This document shows positions 54,822-63,904 of a DNA stretch of 64,000 nucleotides, piece after piece. The stretch is taken from NCBI GenBank assembly GCA_946480925.1, contig CAMLLU010000015.1:27787-91786 (forward strand), written 5' to 3'. This DNA is from an uncultured Rivibacter sp. (GTDB lineage Bacteria > Pseudomonadota > Gammaproteobacteria > Burkholderiales > Burkholderiaceae). A program made the translations under genes and the position numbers. Numbering within the stretch: the stretch's first letter is position 1; every line of letters starts with the position of its first letter. The notes beneath the pieces are model-generated. The model was given only the letters and a program-made list of their open reading frames with translations, searched no databases and was not told where the DNA came from.

Positions 54822-56555
54822 ATGATCCGATACCGCATCGACGTTTTCGACGCCCACGCGCACCTGTATCGCGTCACGCTCAAGCTGCCCGAGCCCGAGG
54901 CCGAACAGGTGCTGAGCCTGCCGGTATGGATCCCTGGCAGCTACCTCGTGCGCGAGTTCGCGCGCCACTTGTCGCAGTTCGAGGCCAAGCAGGGCAACCG
55001 TCCCGTGAGGCTGTCGCAGCGCGACAAGTCCACGTGGGTGGCGCATTGCGACGGGCGCGGCACACTGACGGTGAGCTACCTCGTCTACGCCTTCGACACC
55101 TCGGTGCGCGCCGCCTGGCTCGATGCACGGCGTGGCTTCTTCAACGGCACCAGCGTGTTCCTTCGTGTGCATGGCCGAGAGAACGCCCCGCACGAAGTGC
55201 ACATCGGCAGCCTGCCTCGCGGCTGGGAAGTGGCCACCGCGCTCACGCCCAGCAAGTCAGGCGGCCGCGGGCTGTATGAAGCAGCCGACTACGACGAGCT
55301 GGTTGACCAGCCGGTGGAGCTGGGCCGCTTCTGGCGCGGCGAATTCAAGGCGGCTGGCGTGGCGCACGAGTTCGTGGTGGCCGGCGCGATGCCGGGCTTC
55401 GACGGCAAGCGGCTGCTGGCCGACACGCGCAAGATCTGCGAGGCACAGATCGCCTTCTGGCACCCGGACGGCACCAAGCCCCCCTTCAAGCGCTACGTCT
55501 TCCTGCTCAACGCGGTGGACGACGGCTATGGCGGGCTCGAGCACCGCGCCAGCACTGCACTCATCGCCAACCGTCGCGACCTGCCACGGCTGGGCATGCA
55601 AGGCACGCCCGACGGCTACGTGACGCTGCTGGGCCTCATCAGCCACGAGTACTTCCACACCTGGAACGTCAAGCGACTGAAGCCTCGCGAGCTCGCGCCC
55701 TACGACTACACGCGCGAGAACTACACGCAGCTGCTGTGGTTCTTTGAGGGCTTCACGTCGTACTACGACGACATCTTCCTCGTGCGTGCCGGGCTCATCG
55801 ACGAAGCGCGTTACCTCAAGCTGGTGGCCAAGACGGTGAACCAGGTGCAAGGCACGCCAGGGCGCCAGGTGCAAAGCGTCGCGCAGGCGAGCTTCGACGC
55901 CTGGGTCAAGTACTACCGGCCCGACGAGAACACCAGCAACGCGACGGTGAGCTACTACACCAAGGGTTCGCTGGTGGCTCTTGCGCTGGACCTCACCTTG
56001 CGCGGCGAAGGCAAGGGCACGCTCGACGCCGTGCTGCAAGCCTTGTGGCAGCACAGCAAGGGCGGCCCGATCGACGAGGCCGACATCCTGGCTGCACTGC
56101 AGGAGGTCGGCAAACGCAGCTACCGCCGCGAGATCGGTGCCTGGGTGCATGGCACCGGCGAATTGCCGTTGGCCGCCCTGCTCGAAACCCATGGCGTGGC
56201 GTGGAAGCAGGATGCGCCCACCGCGGTGCAGCGCCTGGGGGCACGTGTGAACGAGGCGGGCGGCAGCCTCAAGGTGCAGTCGGTGTTGCGCGGCAGCGCC
56301 GCCGAAGCCGCCGGCTTGGCCGCGGGTGACGAGCTCATCGCGTTGGGGGACTGGCGGCTGCGCAAGCTCGACGACCTGGTGCTGCTGCGCGCCTTCGATC
56401 AGCCCCTGCCGTTGCTGGCCGCACGCGATGGCCGGCTGCAGCACCTCACGTTGCCCACCACGAGCACGGCGCAGGGCACCGTGAGCCTCGGCCCCCACAC
56501 CCAGGTGGGCCACGCCGTGAACAAACGCCGCGCCGCATGGCTGGGGCCGCGTTGA
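54822..56555 (+). CDS. M61 family metallopeptidase with PDZ domain (glycyl aminopeptidase-like)
   Basis: Zinc aminopeptidase of the M61 family. Of 577 residues, the N-terminal beta domain (YRIDVFDAHAHLYRVTLKL ... LPVWIPGSYLVREFARHL) precedes a catalytic domain with HEYFH at 275-279 (zinc His pair and catalytic Glu276) and the third ligand Glu309 in FFEGFTSYYDD. A PDZ-like domain follows at about 470-555 (VQSVLRGSAAEAAGLAAGDELIALGDWRL). There is no signal peptide, as in many bacterial M61 proteins. Confidence 0.93.
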   Translation: MIRYRIDVFDAHAHLYRVTLKLPEPEAEQVLSLPVWIPGSYLVREFARHLSQFEAKQGNRPVRLSQRDKSTWVAHCDGRGTLTVSYLVYAFDTSVRAAWLDARRGFFNGTSVFLRVHGRENAPHEVHIGSLPRGWEVATALTPSKSGGRGLYEAADYDELVDQPVELGRFWRGEFKAAGVAHEFVVAGAMPGFDGKRLLADTRKICEAQIAFWHPDGTKPPFKRYVFLLNAVDDGYGGLEHRASTALIANRRDLPRLGMQGTPDGYVTLLGLISHEYFHTWNVKRLKPRELAPYDYTRENYTQLLWFFEGFTSYYDDIFLVRAGLIDEARYLKLVAKTVNQVQGTPGRQVQSVAQASFDAWVKYYRPDENTSNATVSYYTKGSLVALALDLTLRGEGKGTLDAVLQALWQHSKGGPIDEADILAALQEVGKRSYRREIGAWVHGTGELPLAALLETHGVAWKQDAPTAVQRLGARVNEAGGSLKVQSVLRGSAAEAAGLAAGDELIALGDWRLRKLDDLVLLRAFDQPLPLLAARDGRLQHLTLPTTSTAQGTVSLGPHTQVGHAVNKRRAAWLGPR

Positions 56556-56592
56556 CGGCGGCGCAACCCCTCTGAAAGCCTCGCGCGCCCCC

Positions 56593-57738
56593 ATGAAACC
56601 GCTGCGGCGCCGCGCAGCCTTCGTGGCGCTGGTACTGGCGGTGGGGGTGGTCCATCTGCTGCTGAGCGAACGCTTCGCCAGCCGCCTGGCGCAGTTGCAC
56701 GAGGCTGCGCAGGTGCCGCCGCGGCTGCAGGCGACCTACGTGCGCACGCTGGCCGTCGCCGATGCGCCGCCGCCCAGCGCCACGCCTGCGCCTGCAGCGA
56801 CACCTCCGCGCAAGAAGCGGCCGGCAAGACGGGCGGCCACTCCGCTGCCCGAGGCACAGCAAGCCGCCGCGTCGGCACCCGAGCCGACCCCGACCCCCGA
56901 GCCCACCGCACCACCGTTGGTGGCCGAGGCTGCGTCGGCGCTGGCTGAGCCTGCCTCTACACCACTGTCTGCACCACCGCCCGCAACGCCTGCCGTCGCG
57001 CAAGCCGCAAGCGCCGCGTCGGCCACGTCTGCTGCTTCGAGCGCGGCATCGCAGCCCGGCACCGGCTTCGCTTGGCCGGCCTCGACGCGCATCCACTACG
57101 TATTCACCGGCCAATGGCAGGGCGAGGTGCATGGCACCGCGCAAGTCGAGTGGCTGCATGCGGGCGAGCGCTACCAGGTGCACGTCGACCTTTTCGTCGG
57201 CCCCCGGTTCGCGCCGCTGGCCACTTGGCGCATGAGCAGCGACGGCGTCGTCACGCCCACCGGCCTGGCCCCGCGGCGCTACGACCAAGAGACCAAGGTG
57301 GCTTTCGGGTCACCTCGGCGCGCCGGCATGAGGTTCGACGACACCGAGGTGCAGCTGGCCAACGGCAATCGCGTGCCACGTCCGCCGGGCCTGCAGGACA
57401 CGGCCAGCCAGTTCGTGCAGCTCACCTATGTGTTCTCGGTCATGCCGCACAAGTTGCGTGCCGGCGAAAACGTCGTGCTGCCGCTGGCGCTGCCGCGCTA
57501 CATCGCGAACTTCGTCTACGACGTGATCGGCGAGGAAACGCTGTTCACGCGCTTCGGCGAGCTGCAGGCCTTCCATGTGAAGCCGCGGCGTGAAGCGCTG
57601 CGCAGTGGTGACCGCGCCATAGAAGTCTGGATCGCCCCGAGGCTGCAATACCTGCCGGTGCGCATTCGCATCGTGCAGGACGAACAGACTTGGCTGGACC
57701 TGATGATCGACGAGCTGCCTGAGCAGGCCCAGAAATGA
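56593..57738 (+). CDS. DUF3108-like protein with N-terminal membrane anchor and Pro/Ala linker
   Basis: A 381-residue protein, probably anchored in the inner membrane and facing the periplasm. One hydrophobic segment lies at about 9-25 (AFVALVLAVGVVHLLL), followed by a 100-residue low-complexity Ala/Pro/Thr linker like those of TonB-type proteins. The C-terminal 210 residues (IHYVFTGQWQGEVHGTAQVEW ... ALRSGDRAIEVWIAPRLQYLPVRIRIVQDEQTWLDLMIDEL) match the DUF3108 beta-barrel-like pattern, whose role is unknown. It follows the M61 gene by 37 bp. Confidence 0.78.
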   Translation: MKPLRRRAAFVALVLAVGVVHLLLSERFASRLAQLHEAAQVPPRLQATYVRTLAVADAPPPSATPAPAATPPRKKRPARRAATPLPEAQQAAASAPEPTPTPEPTAPPLVAEAASALAEPASTPLSAPPPATPAVAQAASAASATSAASSAASQPGTGFAWPASTRIHYVFTGQWQGEVHGTAQVEWLHAGERYQVHVDLFVGPRFAPLATWRMSSDGVVTPTGLAPRRYDQETKVAFGSPRRAGMRFDDTEVQLANGNRVPRPPGLQDTASQFVQLTYVFSVMPHKLRAGENVVLPLALPRYIANFVYDVIGEETLFTRFGELQAFHVKPRREALRSGDRAIEVWIAPRLQYLPVRIRIVQDEQTWLDLMIDELPEQAQK

Positions 57739-57747
57739 CCGCGCGTT

Positions 57748-57772
57748 GCGCGAGGGTCGGTCTTCCTCGCGC
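57748..57772. terminator. Hairpin between convergent genes
   Basis: GCGCGAGG (57748-57755) pairs with CCTCGCGC (57765-57772), a perfect 8-bp stem with a 9-base loop. It fills the 37-bp gap between the convergent DUF3108-like and hypothetical genes. No T-run follows, so its role as a terminator is only suggested by position. Confidence 0.45.
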
Positions 57773-57775
57773 GGA

Positions 57776-58312
57776 TCAGGCCCCGGTCGTGCCGAACCCG
57801 GACGTGCCCGACATGTTGGCCGGCGTGATGATCTCGTCCTGAAACTCCAGCGCGCGTGCGGCACCGAGCTGGTCTCGAATGACGTTGCGCGCCGACAGCA
57901 GCGCAGCCTGCAGTTCTTCCGGCGACTTGGCCGCCTCGATGCGCATGTTCACCATGTCGCCCAGCGGGCCCATGCGGTCGGTGATCCAGCGCACCGCGCG
58001 GCGGCGCGACTCTTCGGGTGATCGCACTTCAGGTCCGACCGCCGCCACGGCCGGTGCAGCGGCCCCAGCGGCAGCACCGGTGGACTTCGCAGCCGGCTTG
58101 TCGGGCGTGACGCTGGCGACTTCGATGAAGCCCTCGTCCTGCAGGGCCTGCAGCGTCTCCTCGGCTTGCGCGGCGATGAGCTTGCGGAGCTCCTCGTCGT
58201 TGCGCTTGCCATCGATCAGGATCAATGCGGAACGCAGGCGTGGCACCAGCTTGAATTGCCGGGTGGCGATTTCAGCCTGGCCTTTTTCAGTCTTGCGGTA
58301 GATGGTGCCCAT
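57776..58312 (-). CDS. Hypothetical protein
   Basis: A 178-residue cytoplasmic protein from ATG 58312 (MGTIYRKTEKGQAEIATRQF). The N-terminal 70 residues (LVPRLRSALILIDGKRNDEELRKLIAAQAEETLQALQDEGFIEV) look like a small winged-helix domain. A Pro/Ala linker follows, then a helical C-terminal part with AAKSPEELQAALLSARNVIRDQLGAARALEFQ. I do not recognise a named family. It is divergent from the enoyl-CoA hydratase gene over 148 bp. Confidence 0.7.
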   Translation of the reverse strand: MGTIYRKTEKGQAEIATRQFKLVPRLRSALILIDGKRNDEELRKLIAAQAEETLQALQDEGFIEVASVTPDKPAAKSTGAAAGAAAPAVAAVGPEVRSPEESRRRAVRWITDRMGPLGDMVNMRIEAAKSPEELQAALLSARNVIRDQLGAARALEFQDEIITPANMSGTSGFGTTGA

Positions 58313-58460
58313 GCAATGCGAAACACGAACCAGCGGGGCCGCCGAGCTTACCCGTTCCTGACAGACTTGCCCACAGGGCGAGTCTTGCCTTGAGACCACG
58401 GAGCGCCAGGTTTCGTGCACTGCTTCCGTATAGTCGGCTGATTCACGAGGAGCGTTCCAC

Positions 58461-59261
58461 ATGAGTTACGAAAACCTGATGGTCGAGACACGCCGCGTCT
58501 CGCAGGCCTCCGAAGCGCTGGCCTGCGGCTGGATCACGCTGAACCGGCCCAAGCAGCTCAACGCGCTCAACGACGCGCTGATGGACGAACTGGGCGCCGC
58601 GTTGCTGGCCTTCGACGCCGACGACGGCATCGGTTGCGTCGTCATCACCGGCAGCGACAAGGCCTTTGCAGCCGGCGCCGACATCGCCGTGATGGCGCCC
58701 AAGACCTTCATGGACGTCTACAAGGGCGACTTCATCACACGCAACTGGGAAACCATCAGACGCGTGCGCAAGCCCGTGATCGCCGCGGTGGCCGGCTACG
58801 CGCTGGGCGGCGGCTGCGAGCTGGCGATGATGTGCGACGTCATCATCGCGGCCGACAGCGCGAAGTTCGGCCAGCCCGAGATCAAGCTCGGCATCATCCC
58901 CGGCGCGGGCGGCACGCAGCGCCTGCCGCGCGCAGTGGGCAAGGCCAAGGCCATGGACCTCGCCCTCACCGCCCGCATGATGGACGCCGCCGAGGCCGAA
59001 CGCGCGGGCCTCGTCTCGCGCGTGGTGGCTGCCGACAAGCTGCTCGAGGAAACCTCGGCCGCCGCAGCAGCCATCTGCGAGTTTTCGCTGCCTTCGGTGA
59101 TGGCCGCCAAGGAATGCGTGAACCGCGCCTACGAACTGCCGCTCAACGAAGGCCTGCTGTTCGAGCGCCGTATGTTCCACGCGCTGTTCGCCAGTGCCGA
59201 CCAGAAGGAAGGCATGGACGCCTTCCTCAACAAGCGCAAGCCGGCCTTCAAGCACAACTGA
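58461..59261 (+). CDS. Enoyl-CoA hydratase (crotonase family)
   Basis: Hydrates trans-2-enoyl-CoA in beta-oxidation. The 266 residues show the crotonase signature: [16 protein letters not shown] (oxyanion hole), [22 protein letters not shown] with the first catalytic Glu, and [22 protein letters not shown] with the second Glu. The [22 protein letters not shown] pattern matches PaaF/short-chain hydratases. A terminator-like hairpin follows at 59325-59358. Confidence 0.95.
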   Translation: MSYENLMVETRRVSQASEALACGWITLNRPKQLNALNDALMDELGAALLAFDADDGIGCVVITGSDKAFAAGADIAVMAPKTFMDVYKGDFITRNWETIRRVRKPVIAAVAGYALGGGCELAMMCDVIIAADSAKFGQPEIKLGIIPGAGGTQRLPRAVGKAKAMDLALTARMMDAAEAERAGLVSRVVAADKLLEETSAAAAAICEFSLPSVMAAKECVNRAYELPLNEGLLFERRMFHALFASADQKEGMDAFLNKRKPAFKHN

Positions 59262-59297
59262 AGCCTCGGGGTCTCCCCCTAGAAAAGAACGCTGAAT

Positions 59298-59315
59298 CGG
59301 GCTTTTCCCCGCCCG
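59298..59315 (+). repeat. Short GC-rich hairpin after the enoyl-CoA hydratase gene
   Basis: CGGGC (59298-59302) pairs with GCCCG (59311-59315) around an 8-base TTTTCCCC loop. It stands just before the stronger terminator hairpin at 59325-59358 and may act with it. Confidence 0.4.
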
Positions 59316-59324
59316 TGAAGACCA

Positions 59325-59358
59325 CCGGCCCGCAGACAATGCGGGCCGGCGGCGTTTT
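59325..59358 (+). terminator. Rho-independent-type terminator after enoyl-CoA hydratase
   Basis: CCGGCCCGC (59325-59333) pairs with GCGGGCCGG (59341-59349), a perfect 9-bp stem with a 7-base loop, followed by TTTT at 59355-59358. It separates the hydratase gene from the cluster beginning at 59377. Confidence 0.7.
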
Positions 59359-59376
59359 GGGCTGGGAGAGCCCGAA

Positions 59377-60438
59377 ATGGAGGGAACGGCACTGCATCAG
59401 GCCGGCTTCGTGCCGCCATTGCCCCATGCCCAGCCGATCCAACCGACAGTGTTCGTGAATCCAGTCGTTTCATCTCCGGCCGCTGCACCCGCAAGGAAGC
59501 GCGTGCTGGTCATCCACTACTCGCAGACCGGCCAGCTCAGCTCGGTGATCGAGCAGATCGTCGCGCCGCTCGCGGCCGATGCCGGCATCAGCGTGCACGT
59601 CGAGACGCTGCAGCCGCTGCCGGGCTACCCCTTTCCGTGGCCGTTCTTCCGCTTCTTCGACGCCTTTCCCGAGTCGGCCCACATGGTGCCGCCGGCGCTG
59701 GCGCCGTTGTCGCTCTCGGGCGATGAGCATTTCGACCTGGTGATCCTGCCCTACCAGGTGTGGTTCCTCGCGCCTTCGCTGCCCATCACGGCCTTCCTGA
59801 AGCACCCCGTCGGCAGGAAGCTGCTCGCCGGCAAGCCGGTGGTCACCGTGATCGCGTGCCGCAACATGTGGATGCTTGCCCAGGAAAAGCTCAAGGCCCT
59901 GCTGGCCGGCGCCGGTGCCAGGCTGATCGACAACGTGGTGCTCGCCGACCCGGGGCCCACGCTGGCCACCTTCATCACCACGCCGCGCTGGCTGCTCACC
60001 GGCCGGAAGGGCGGCTTCTGGGGCATGCCGCCGGCAGGTTTGAACGATGGGCAGATCCGCAGCACACGCCGCTTCGGCCTGGCACTGCGCGATGCCTTGC
60101 ATGAAGACCGCGAACAGCAGCCCGCCGCGATGTTGAGCGGGCTGGGCGCGGTGCAGGTCGAGCCTCACCTCTACATCAGCGAAAAGGCCGGCACGCGCGG
60201 CTTCTACATCTGGGGAGCGTTGCTGCGAGCGGCCGGTGGCCCGGGCAGCCCGCAACGCGTGCCGCTGCTTGCGTTCTATTCGATGTTCCTGGTCGTGGCC
60301 ATTGTCACGATCGTGCCCGTGAGCCTTGCGCTGCAGGCCCTGCTGCGGCCTTTGCTGCGGGGGTGGCTCTCTAGAATCAAACAGCAGTTCGAACTTCCCT
60401 CCGGGTCGGCCACCGACCGTCTTGCATCGTATGAATGA
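59377..60438 (+). CDS. Flavodoxin-like protein of the dialkylresorcinol condensing enzyme (DarA-like) type
   Basis: A 353-residue protein opening a five-gene transport/biosynthesis cluster. A short unstructured leader (about 40 residues) precedes a flavodoxin-like fold: KRVLVIHYSQTGQLSSVIEQIV (the SxTG phosphate loop), DLVILPYQVWFLAPSLPITAF and KPVVTVIACRNMWMLAQEKLK. The C-terminus ends in a membrane helix (LLAFYSMFLVVAIVTIVPVSLAL). I recall similar proteins annotated as dialkylresorcinol condensing enzymes, but that name rests on gene neighbourhood and may not fit. It overlaps the KAS III-like gene by 8 bases. Confidence 0.68.
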   Translation: MEGTALHQAGFVPPLPHAQPIQPTVFVNPVVSSPAAAPARKRVLVIHYSQTGQLSSVIEQIVAPLAADAGISVHVETLQPLPGYPFPWPFFRFFDAFPESAHMVPPALAPLSLSGDEHFDLVILPYQVWFLAPSLPITAFLKHPVGRKLLAGKPVVTVIACRNMWMLAQEKLKALLAGAGARLIDNVVLADPGPTLATFITTPRWLLTGRKGGFWGMPPAGLNDGQIRSTRRFGLALRDALHEDREQQPAAMLSGLGAVQVEPHLYISEKAGTRGFYIWGALLRAAGGPGSPQRVPLLAFYSMFLVVAIVTIVPVSLALQALLRPLLRGWLSRIKQQFELPSGSATDRLASYE

Positions 60439-61561
60439 AGTATTTCTGACCCGCACGGGCGCTTTCCTGCCCTTCGCGCCGGTCGGCAACGAAGAGATCG
60501 AGGAAGTTCTGGGGCGGGTGGGAGGCAAGGCCTCGCGGGCGCGCCGGCTGGTGTTGCGCAGCAACGGCATCCAGTCGCGCCACTACGCCATCGACCGCGC
60601 CACGGGCCAGCCGGCGATGAGCAACGCACAGCTCACCGCGGCTGCGATCCGCGCGCTGGGTTCGGACATCGGCGAGGTCGATTGCCTGGCCACCGGCACT
60701 TCGCTGCCCGACCAGCTGATGCCCAACCATGCGGTCATGGTGCATGGCGAACTCGGATGGCCTGCGCTCGAAGTGGTGTCGTGCGCGGGCATCTGCCTGT
60801 CCGGCACCGCGGCACTGAAGCACGCCTGGCTCGCGGTGCGGGCCGGCGATGCACGCCGCGCCGTGGCCACCGGCTCCGAACTGGCGTCGCCCATCCTGAT
60901 GGCGCGCAACTTCGACGCGGAGGTCGAGCACAAGGTGCAGGAGCTCGAGGCGCGGCCCGAGATCGCGTTCGAAAAGGACTTCCTGCGCTGGATGCTGTCC
61001 GACGGCGCCGGCGCGGTACTGCTGGAGCGCGAGCCGCGCGGCCCGCTGTCGCTGCGCATCGACTGGATCGAGCTCTCGTCGGCCGCACACCGCCTGCCGG
61101 TGTGCATGTACGCCGGGGCCGAGAAGAACGCCGACGAATCGCTGCGTGGCTGGCTCAGCTACGAAGCCCGCGACCGGCAAGACCTGTCGGTGATGGCCGT
61201 GAAGCAGGACGTGCGACTGCTCAACGACAACATCGCCCGCGCGATGCGCGACTCGCTGGAAGTGCTGATGAAAAAGCGCCCGCTGCGCGTCGACGACGTC
61301 GACTGGTTCCTGCCGCACCTGTCGTCGCAGTACTTCACGCAGGCTGCCGTCGACGGGCTCGAGCACGTGGGCCTGCCCATTCCTCGCGAGCGCTGGTTCA
61401 CCAACCTCACCAGCAAGGGCAACACCGGCTCCGCCTCGCCCTACATCATGCTGGACGAGCTGTTCCGCTCGGGCCGCATCGAGCGCGGCCACAAGCTTTT
61501 GATGTTCGTGCCGGAGAGCGGGCGTTTCTCCAGCGGTTTCGTCTACATGCAGGCTGTCTAG
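60431..61561 (+). CDS. Beta-ketoacyl-ACP synthase III-like condensing enzyme (DarB-like)
   Basis: A 376-residue thiolase-fold enzyme. Aligning with the FabH of this window gives a complete triad: Cys122 in SCAGICLSGTAALKHA, His296 in FLPHLSSQYF and Asn331 in SKGNTGSASPYIML. The N-terminus (FLTRTGAFLPFAPVGNEEIEE) and the loop RSNGIQSRHYAIDRATG differ from FabH, and it is 47 residues longer, so its substrate is probably not acetyl-CoA plus malonyl-ACP. Set between a flavodoxin-like protein and an exporter, it is likely to make or join acyl chains of a secondary product. Confidence 0.82.
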   Translation: MNEVFLTRTGAFLPFAPVGNEEIEEVLGRVGGKASRARRLVLRSNGIQSRHYAIDRATGQPAMSNAQLTAAAIRALGSDIGEVDCLATGTSLPDQLMPNHAVMVHGELGWPALEVVSCAGICLSGTAALKHAWLAVRAGDARRAVATGSELASPILMARNFDAEVEHKVQELEARPEIAFEKDFLRWMLSDGAGAVLLEREPRGPLSLRIDWIELSSAAHRLPVCMYAGAEKNADESLRGWLSYEARDRQDLSVMAVKQDVRLLNDNIARAMRDSLEVLMKKRPLRVDDVDWFLPHLSSQYFTQAAVDGLEHVGLPIPRERWFTNLTSKGNTGSASPYIMLDELFRSGRIERGHKLLMFVPESGRFSSGFVYMQAV

Positions 61562-61584
61562 GAACTTAGGGTCTACTCCGCCCC

Positions 61585-61980
61585 ATGGACATCGACTCCG
61601 TTCCACAGGAAGGCAACGCCACGCTCGGCGGCCATCGCAAGGCCCTGTACGCGCGCGACGCGCAAGGCCGCATGGTGATCGCGGCCTCGCGCGGCTGGGA
61701 AGCCGAAGAGATCGTCACCAGCCACGCCGTCGAGGCGCTGCAGGCGCAGGCCGAAGCAGCGCGTGCGCGCGCTGCAGCCGGCTTGGCATCGCCGCTCGAA
61801 TACTGGATGTACGCACGCCGCATGGACGTCGGCCTGCTCGCGCAAAGCACGGGCTTCTGGCGCTGGCAGGTGCGCCGCCACCTGCGGCCCGAGGTGTTCG
61901 CCAGGCTGCCGGCCGCAAAACTGCAGCGCCACGCCGACGCGTTGGGCCTGACCATCGACGTGTTGAGGCAGTTGCCATGA
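61585..61980 (+). CDS. Hypothetical 131-residue protein of the KAS III/BtrH-like cluster
   Basis: Unknown function. The sequence is mixed alpha-helical: AAEEIVTSHAVEALQ-like helix in the first third (EEIVTSHAVEALQAQAEAARARA), then PLEYWMYARRMDVGLLAQSTGFWRWQVRRHLRPEVFARL, whose LLAQSTGFWRWQVRRHL part resembles a helix-turn-helix. It overlaps the BtrH-like gene as ATGA, so it is part of the operon; it may be a small regulator or a partner protein. Confidence 0.65.
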   Translation: MDIDSVPQEGNATLGGHRKALYARDAQGRMVIAASRGWEAEEIVTSHAVEALQAQAEAARARAAAGLASPLEYWMYARRMDVGLLAQSTGFWRWQVRRHLRPEVFARLPAAKLQRHADALGLTIDVLRQLP

Positions 61981-62972
61981 CGCAAGCGATCGCGAAGTTC
62001 GACCATCAGCACGCCGCGCACTGCGAGAGCGGCGTCATCGCCAACCTGCTGCGCCACCATGGCGTGCCCATGACCGAGAGCCTGGCCTTCGGCTTGTCGG
62101 CCGCGCTCTCGTTCGCCTACATACCGCTGCTCAAGATGCAGGGCATGCCGATGGTGGCCTACCGCATGCCGCCCAAGTCCATCATCAAGGGCCTGCTGGC
62201 GCCGCTGGCGGCGCGGTTCCGCTTCGAGACGTTCCGCACGCCGGCGGCCGGGCGCGCCCGGCTCGACGCCTTGCTGGCACAAGGCCAGGTGGTGGGCCTG
62301 CAGACCTCGGTGTACTGGCTGCCCTACTTCCCCGAGGACATGCGCTTCCACTTCAACGCACACAACCTGCTGGTCTACGGCAAGGTGGGCGACGACTATC
62401 TCGTCAGCGACCCGGTGTTCGAGGAGCCCATGCGCTGTGCCGCCGCCGACCTGGACCGCGCCCGCTTCGCCAAGGGCCTGCTCGCGCCCAAGGGCCTGCT
62501 GTACTACCCGCAGGCGATCGGCCACAAGGCGGTGGACGCGCAGGCGGTCAAGGCCGCCATCCGCAAGAACGCCCGCATGATGCTGGCGCCGGTGCCCATT
62601 GCCGGCGTGCGCGGCATGCGGCTGCTGGCACGCAAGCTCGAGAAGCTCCCGCCGGGTGATGCGCACAGCACCGCCTTCGTCGGACACGTGGTGCGCATGC
62701 AGGAAGAGATCGGCACCGGCGGCGCGGGCTTCCGCTTCATCTACGCAGCCTTCCTGCAAGAGGCTGCGGAGCTGGCACAGCTGCCGCAGCTGCAAGCGTT
62801 CTCCGAGCGGCTCACCAGCATTGGCGACGGCTGGCGTGCGTTCGCGCTCGCGGCAGCCCGCATGGTCAAGGGCCGCGATCCGCTCGATCCGCCCAAGCTG
62901 GCAGCGCGACTGCGCGAACAGGCGGCCCGGGAAGAAGCCTTCTTCCGCGAGCTGCAGGCGGCGGTGCGTTAG
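61977..62972 (+). CDS. BtrH N-terminal-like protein (DUF4872/C39-like fold)
   Basis: A 331-residue protein whose N-terminal half matches the BtrH type, named after the butirosin enzyme that transfers an acyl chain from ACP to an amine. Candidate catalytic residues are Cys16 in HCESGVIANLLRHHG, His129 in FNAHNLLVYGKVG and Asp145 in SDPVFEE, a Cys-His-Asp set. The C-terminal half is helical (YAAFLQEAAELAQLPQLQAFSERL). No signal peptide is seen. With a condensing enzyme and ABC exporter on either side, acyl transfer from an ACP-bound chain is a plausible role. Confidence 0.78.
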   Translation: MTQAIAKFDHQHAAHCESGVIANLLRHHGVPMTESLAFGLSAALSFAYIPLLKMQGMPMVAYRMPPKSIIKGLLAPLAARFRFETFRTPAAGRARLDALLAQGQVVGLQTSVYWLPYFPEDMRFHFNAHNLLVYGKVGDDYLVSDPVFEEPMRCAAADLDRARFAKGLLAPKGLLYYPQAIGHKAVDAQAVKAAIRKNARMMLAPVPIAGVRGMRLLARKLEKLPPGDAHSTAFVGHVVRMQEEIGTGGAGFRFIYAAFLQEAAELAQLPQLQAFSERLTSIGDGWRAFALAAARMVKGRDPLDPPKLAARLREQAAREEAFFRELQAAVR

Positions 62973-63904
62973 TGCCTGCGATGCTGGAGATCCGCAACCT
63001 CGGGTTTCGCTATCCCCGAGCCGACAAGCCCGCGCTCGACGGCGTGTCGCTGCAGGCCCAACGTGGCCGCGTGCTCGGCCTGCTGGGGCCCAACGGCGCC
63101 GGCAAGACGACGTTGATCTCGCACCTGGCCGGCCTGCTGCCGGTGCGCGAAGGCGAGATCCTCGTCGACGGCGAGCCGCTGGAGCTCGTGCGCCGGCGCA
63201 CACCCACGCGCATTGCCGTGGCGCCGCAGGAATACGCCTTCTATCCGATGCTCGACGTGCGCGAGAACCTCGCCTGCTTCGGCGCGGCCGGCCGCCTTTC
63301 CGGTGCGAGGCTGGCACAGCGCATCGACGCATGCATCGCCTTCGCACAGCTCGAGCGCTTCGCGTCCACACGCGCCGACCGGCTCTCCGGCGGCCTGAAG
63401 CGGCGCCTGAACCTGGCCATCGCGCTGCTGCCCGAGCCCGAGCTGATGCTGTTCGACGAGCCCACGGTGGGCGTCGATCCGCAATCGCGCGCCTTCGTGC
63501 TCGATGCGATCAGGAACCTCGCGAAGCAGGGCGCGGCCGTGATCTACACCTCGCATTACATGGAGGAGATCGAGGCCATTGCCGATGACGTGGTGATCGT
63601 CGACCACGGCAAGGTGCTGCGCGGCGGCACCCTGCAGGCGCTGCTGGCCGAAGGCGCCATGCAGCTCACGCTCGCGGCTGACGGCCTCGACGGCGAAGCC
63701 CTGCATGCGCTGCTGGCGCGCTTCGGCTCGCCCGAAGGCCGAGGCGAACGCATCACCCTGCAACTGGCTGCGCCGCACACGCCGGCCGCCGTGCTGGCCG
63801 CCGTCGAAGCTGCCGGCGCGCACGTGCGCCAGGCCGAATTCGGCCGCTACAACCTGGAGCAGCTGTTCATGACGCTCACCGACCGCTCCCTGCGCGACGA
63901 CTGA
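62972..63904 (+). CDS. ABC transporter ATP-binding protein
   Basis: Nucleotide-binding subunit of an exporter-type ABC system. The 310 residues start at GTG 62972, one base inside the BtrH-like stop; ATG 62981 is possible. Walker A is GPNGAGKT (39-46), the signature LSGGLKRR (141-148), Walker B LMLFDEPTVGVDP (162-173) and the H-loop TSHYM. The C-terminal 80 residues form the regulatory tail seen in CcmA/drug-exporter ATPases. It is followed directly by the permease gene. Confidence 0.93.
   Translation: MPAMLEIRNLGFRYPRADKPALDGVSLQAQRGRVLGLLGPNGAGKTTLISHLAGLLPVREGEILVDGEPLELVRRRTPTRIAVAPQEYAFYPMLDVRENLACFGAAGRLSGARLAQRIDACIAFAQLERFASTRADRLSGGLKRRLNLAIALLPEPELMLFDEPTVGVDPQSRAFVLDAIRNLAKQGAAVIYTSHYMEEIEAIADDVVIVDHGKVLRGGTLQALLAEGAMQLTLAADGLDGEALHALLARFGSPEGRGERITLQLAAPHTPAAVLAAVEAAGAHVRQAEFGRYNLEQLFMTLTDRSLRDD

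Noticed and set aside
55257..56594. A 445-codon minus-strand frame across the M61 peptidase gene
   Set aside because: Shadow of the peptidase gene, which carries HExxH and PDZ patterns on the plus strand.
61566..63371. A 601-codon minus-strand frame across the BtrH-like and ABC genes
   Set aside because: Antisense shadow; Arg/Ala/His-rich and without motifs, while the plus strand has clear catalytic motifs.
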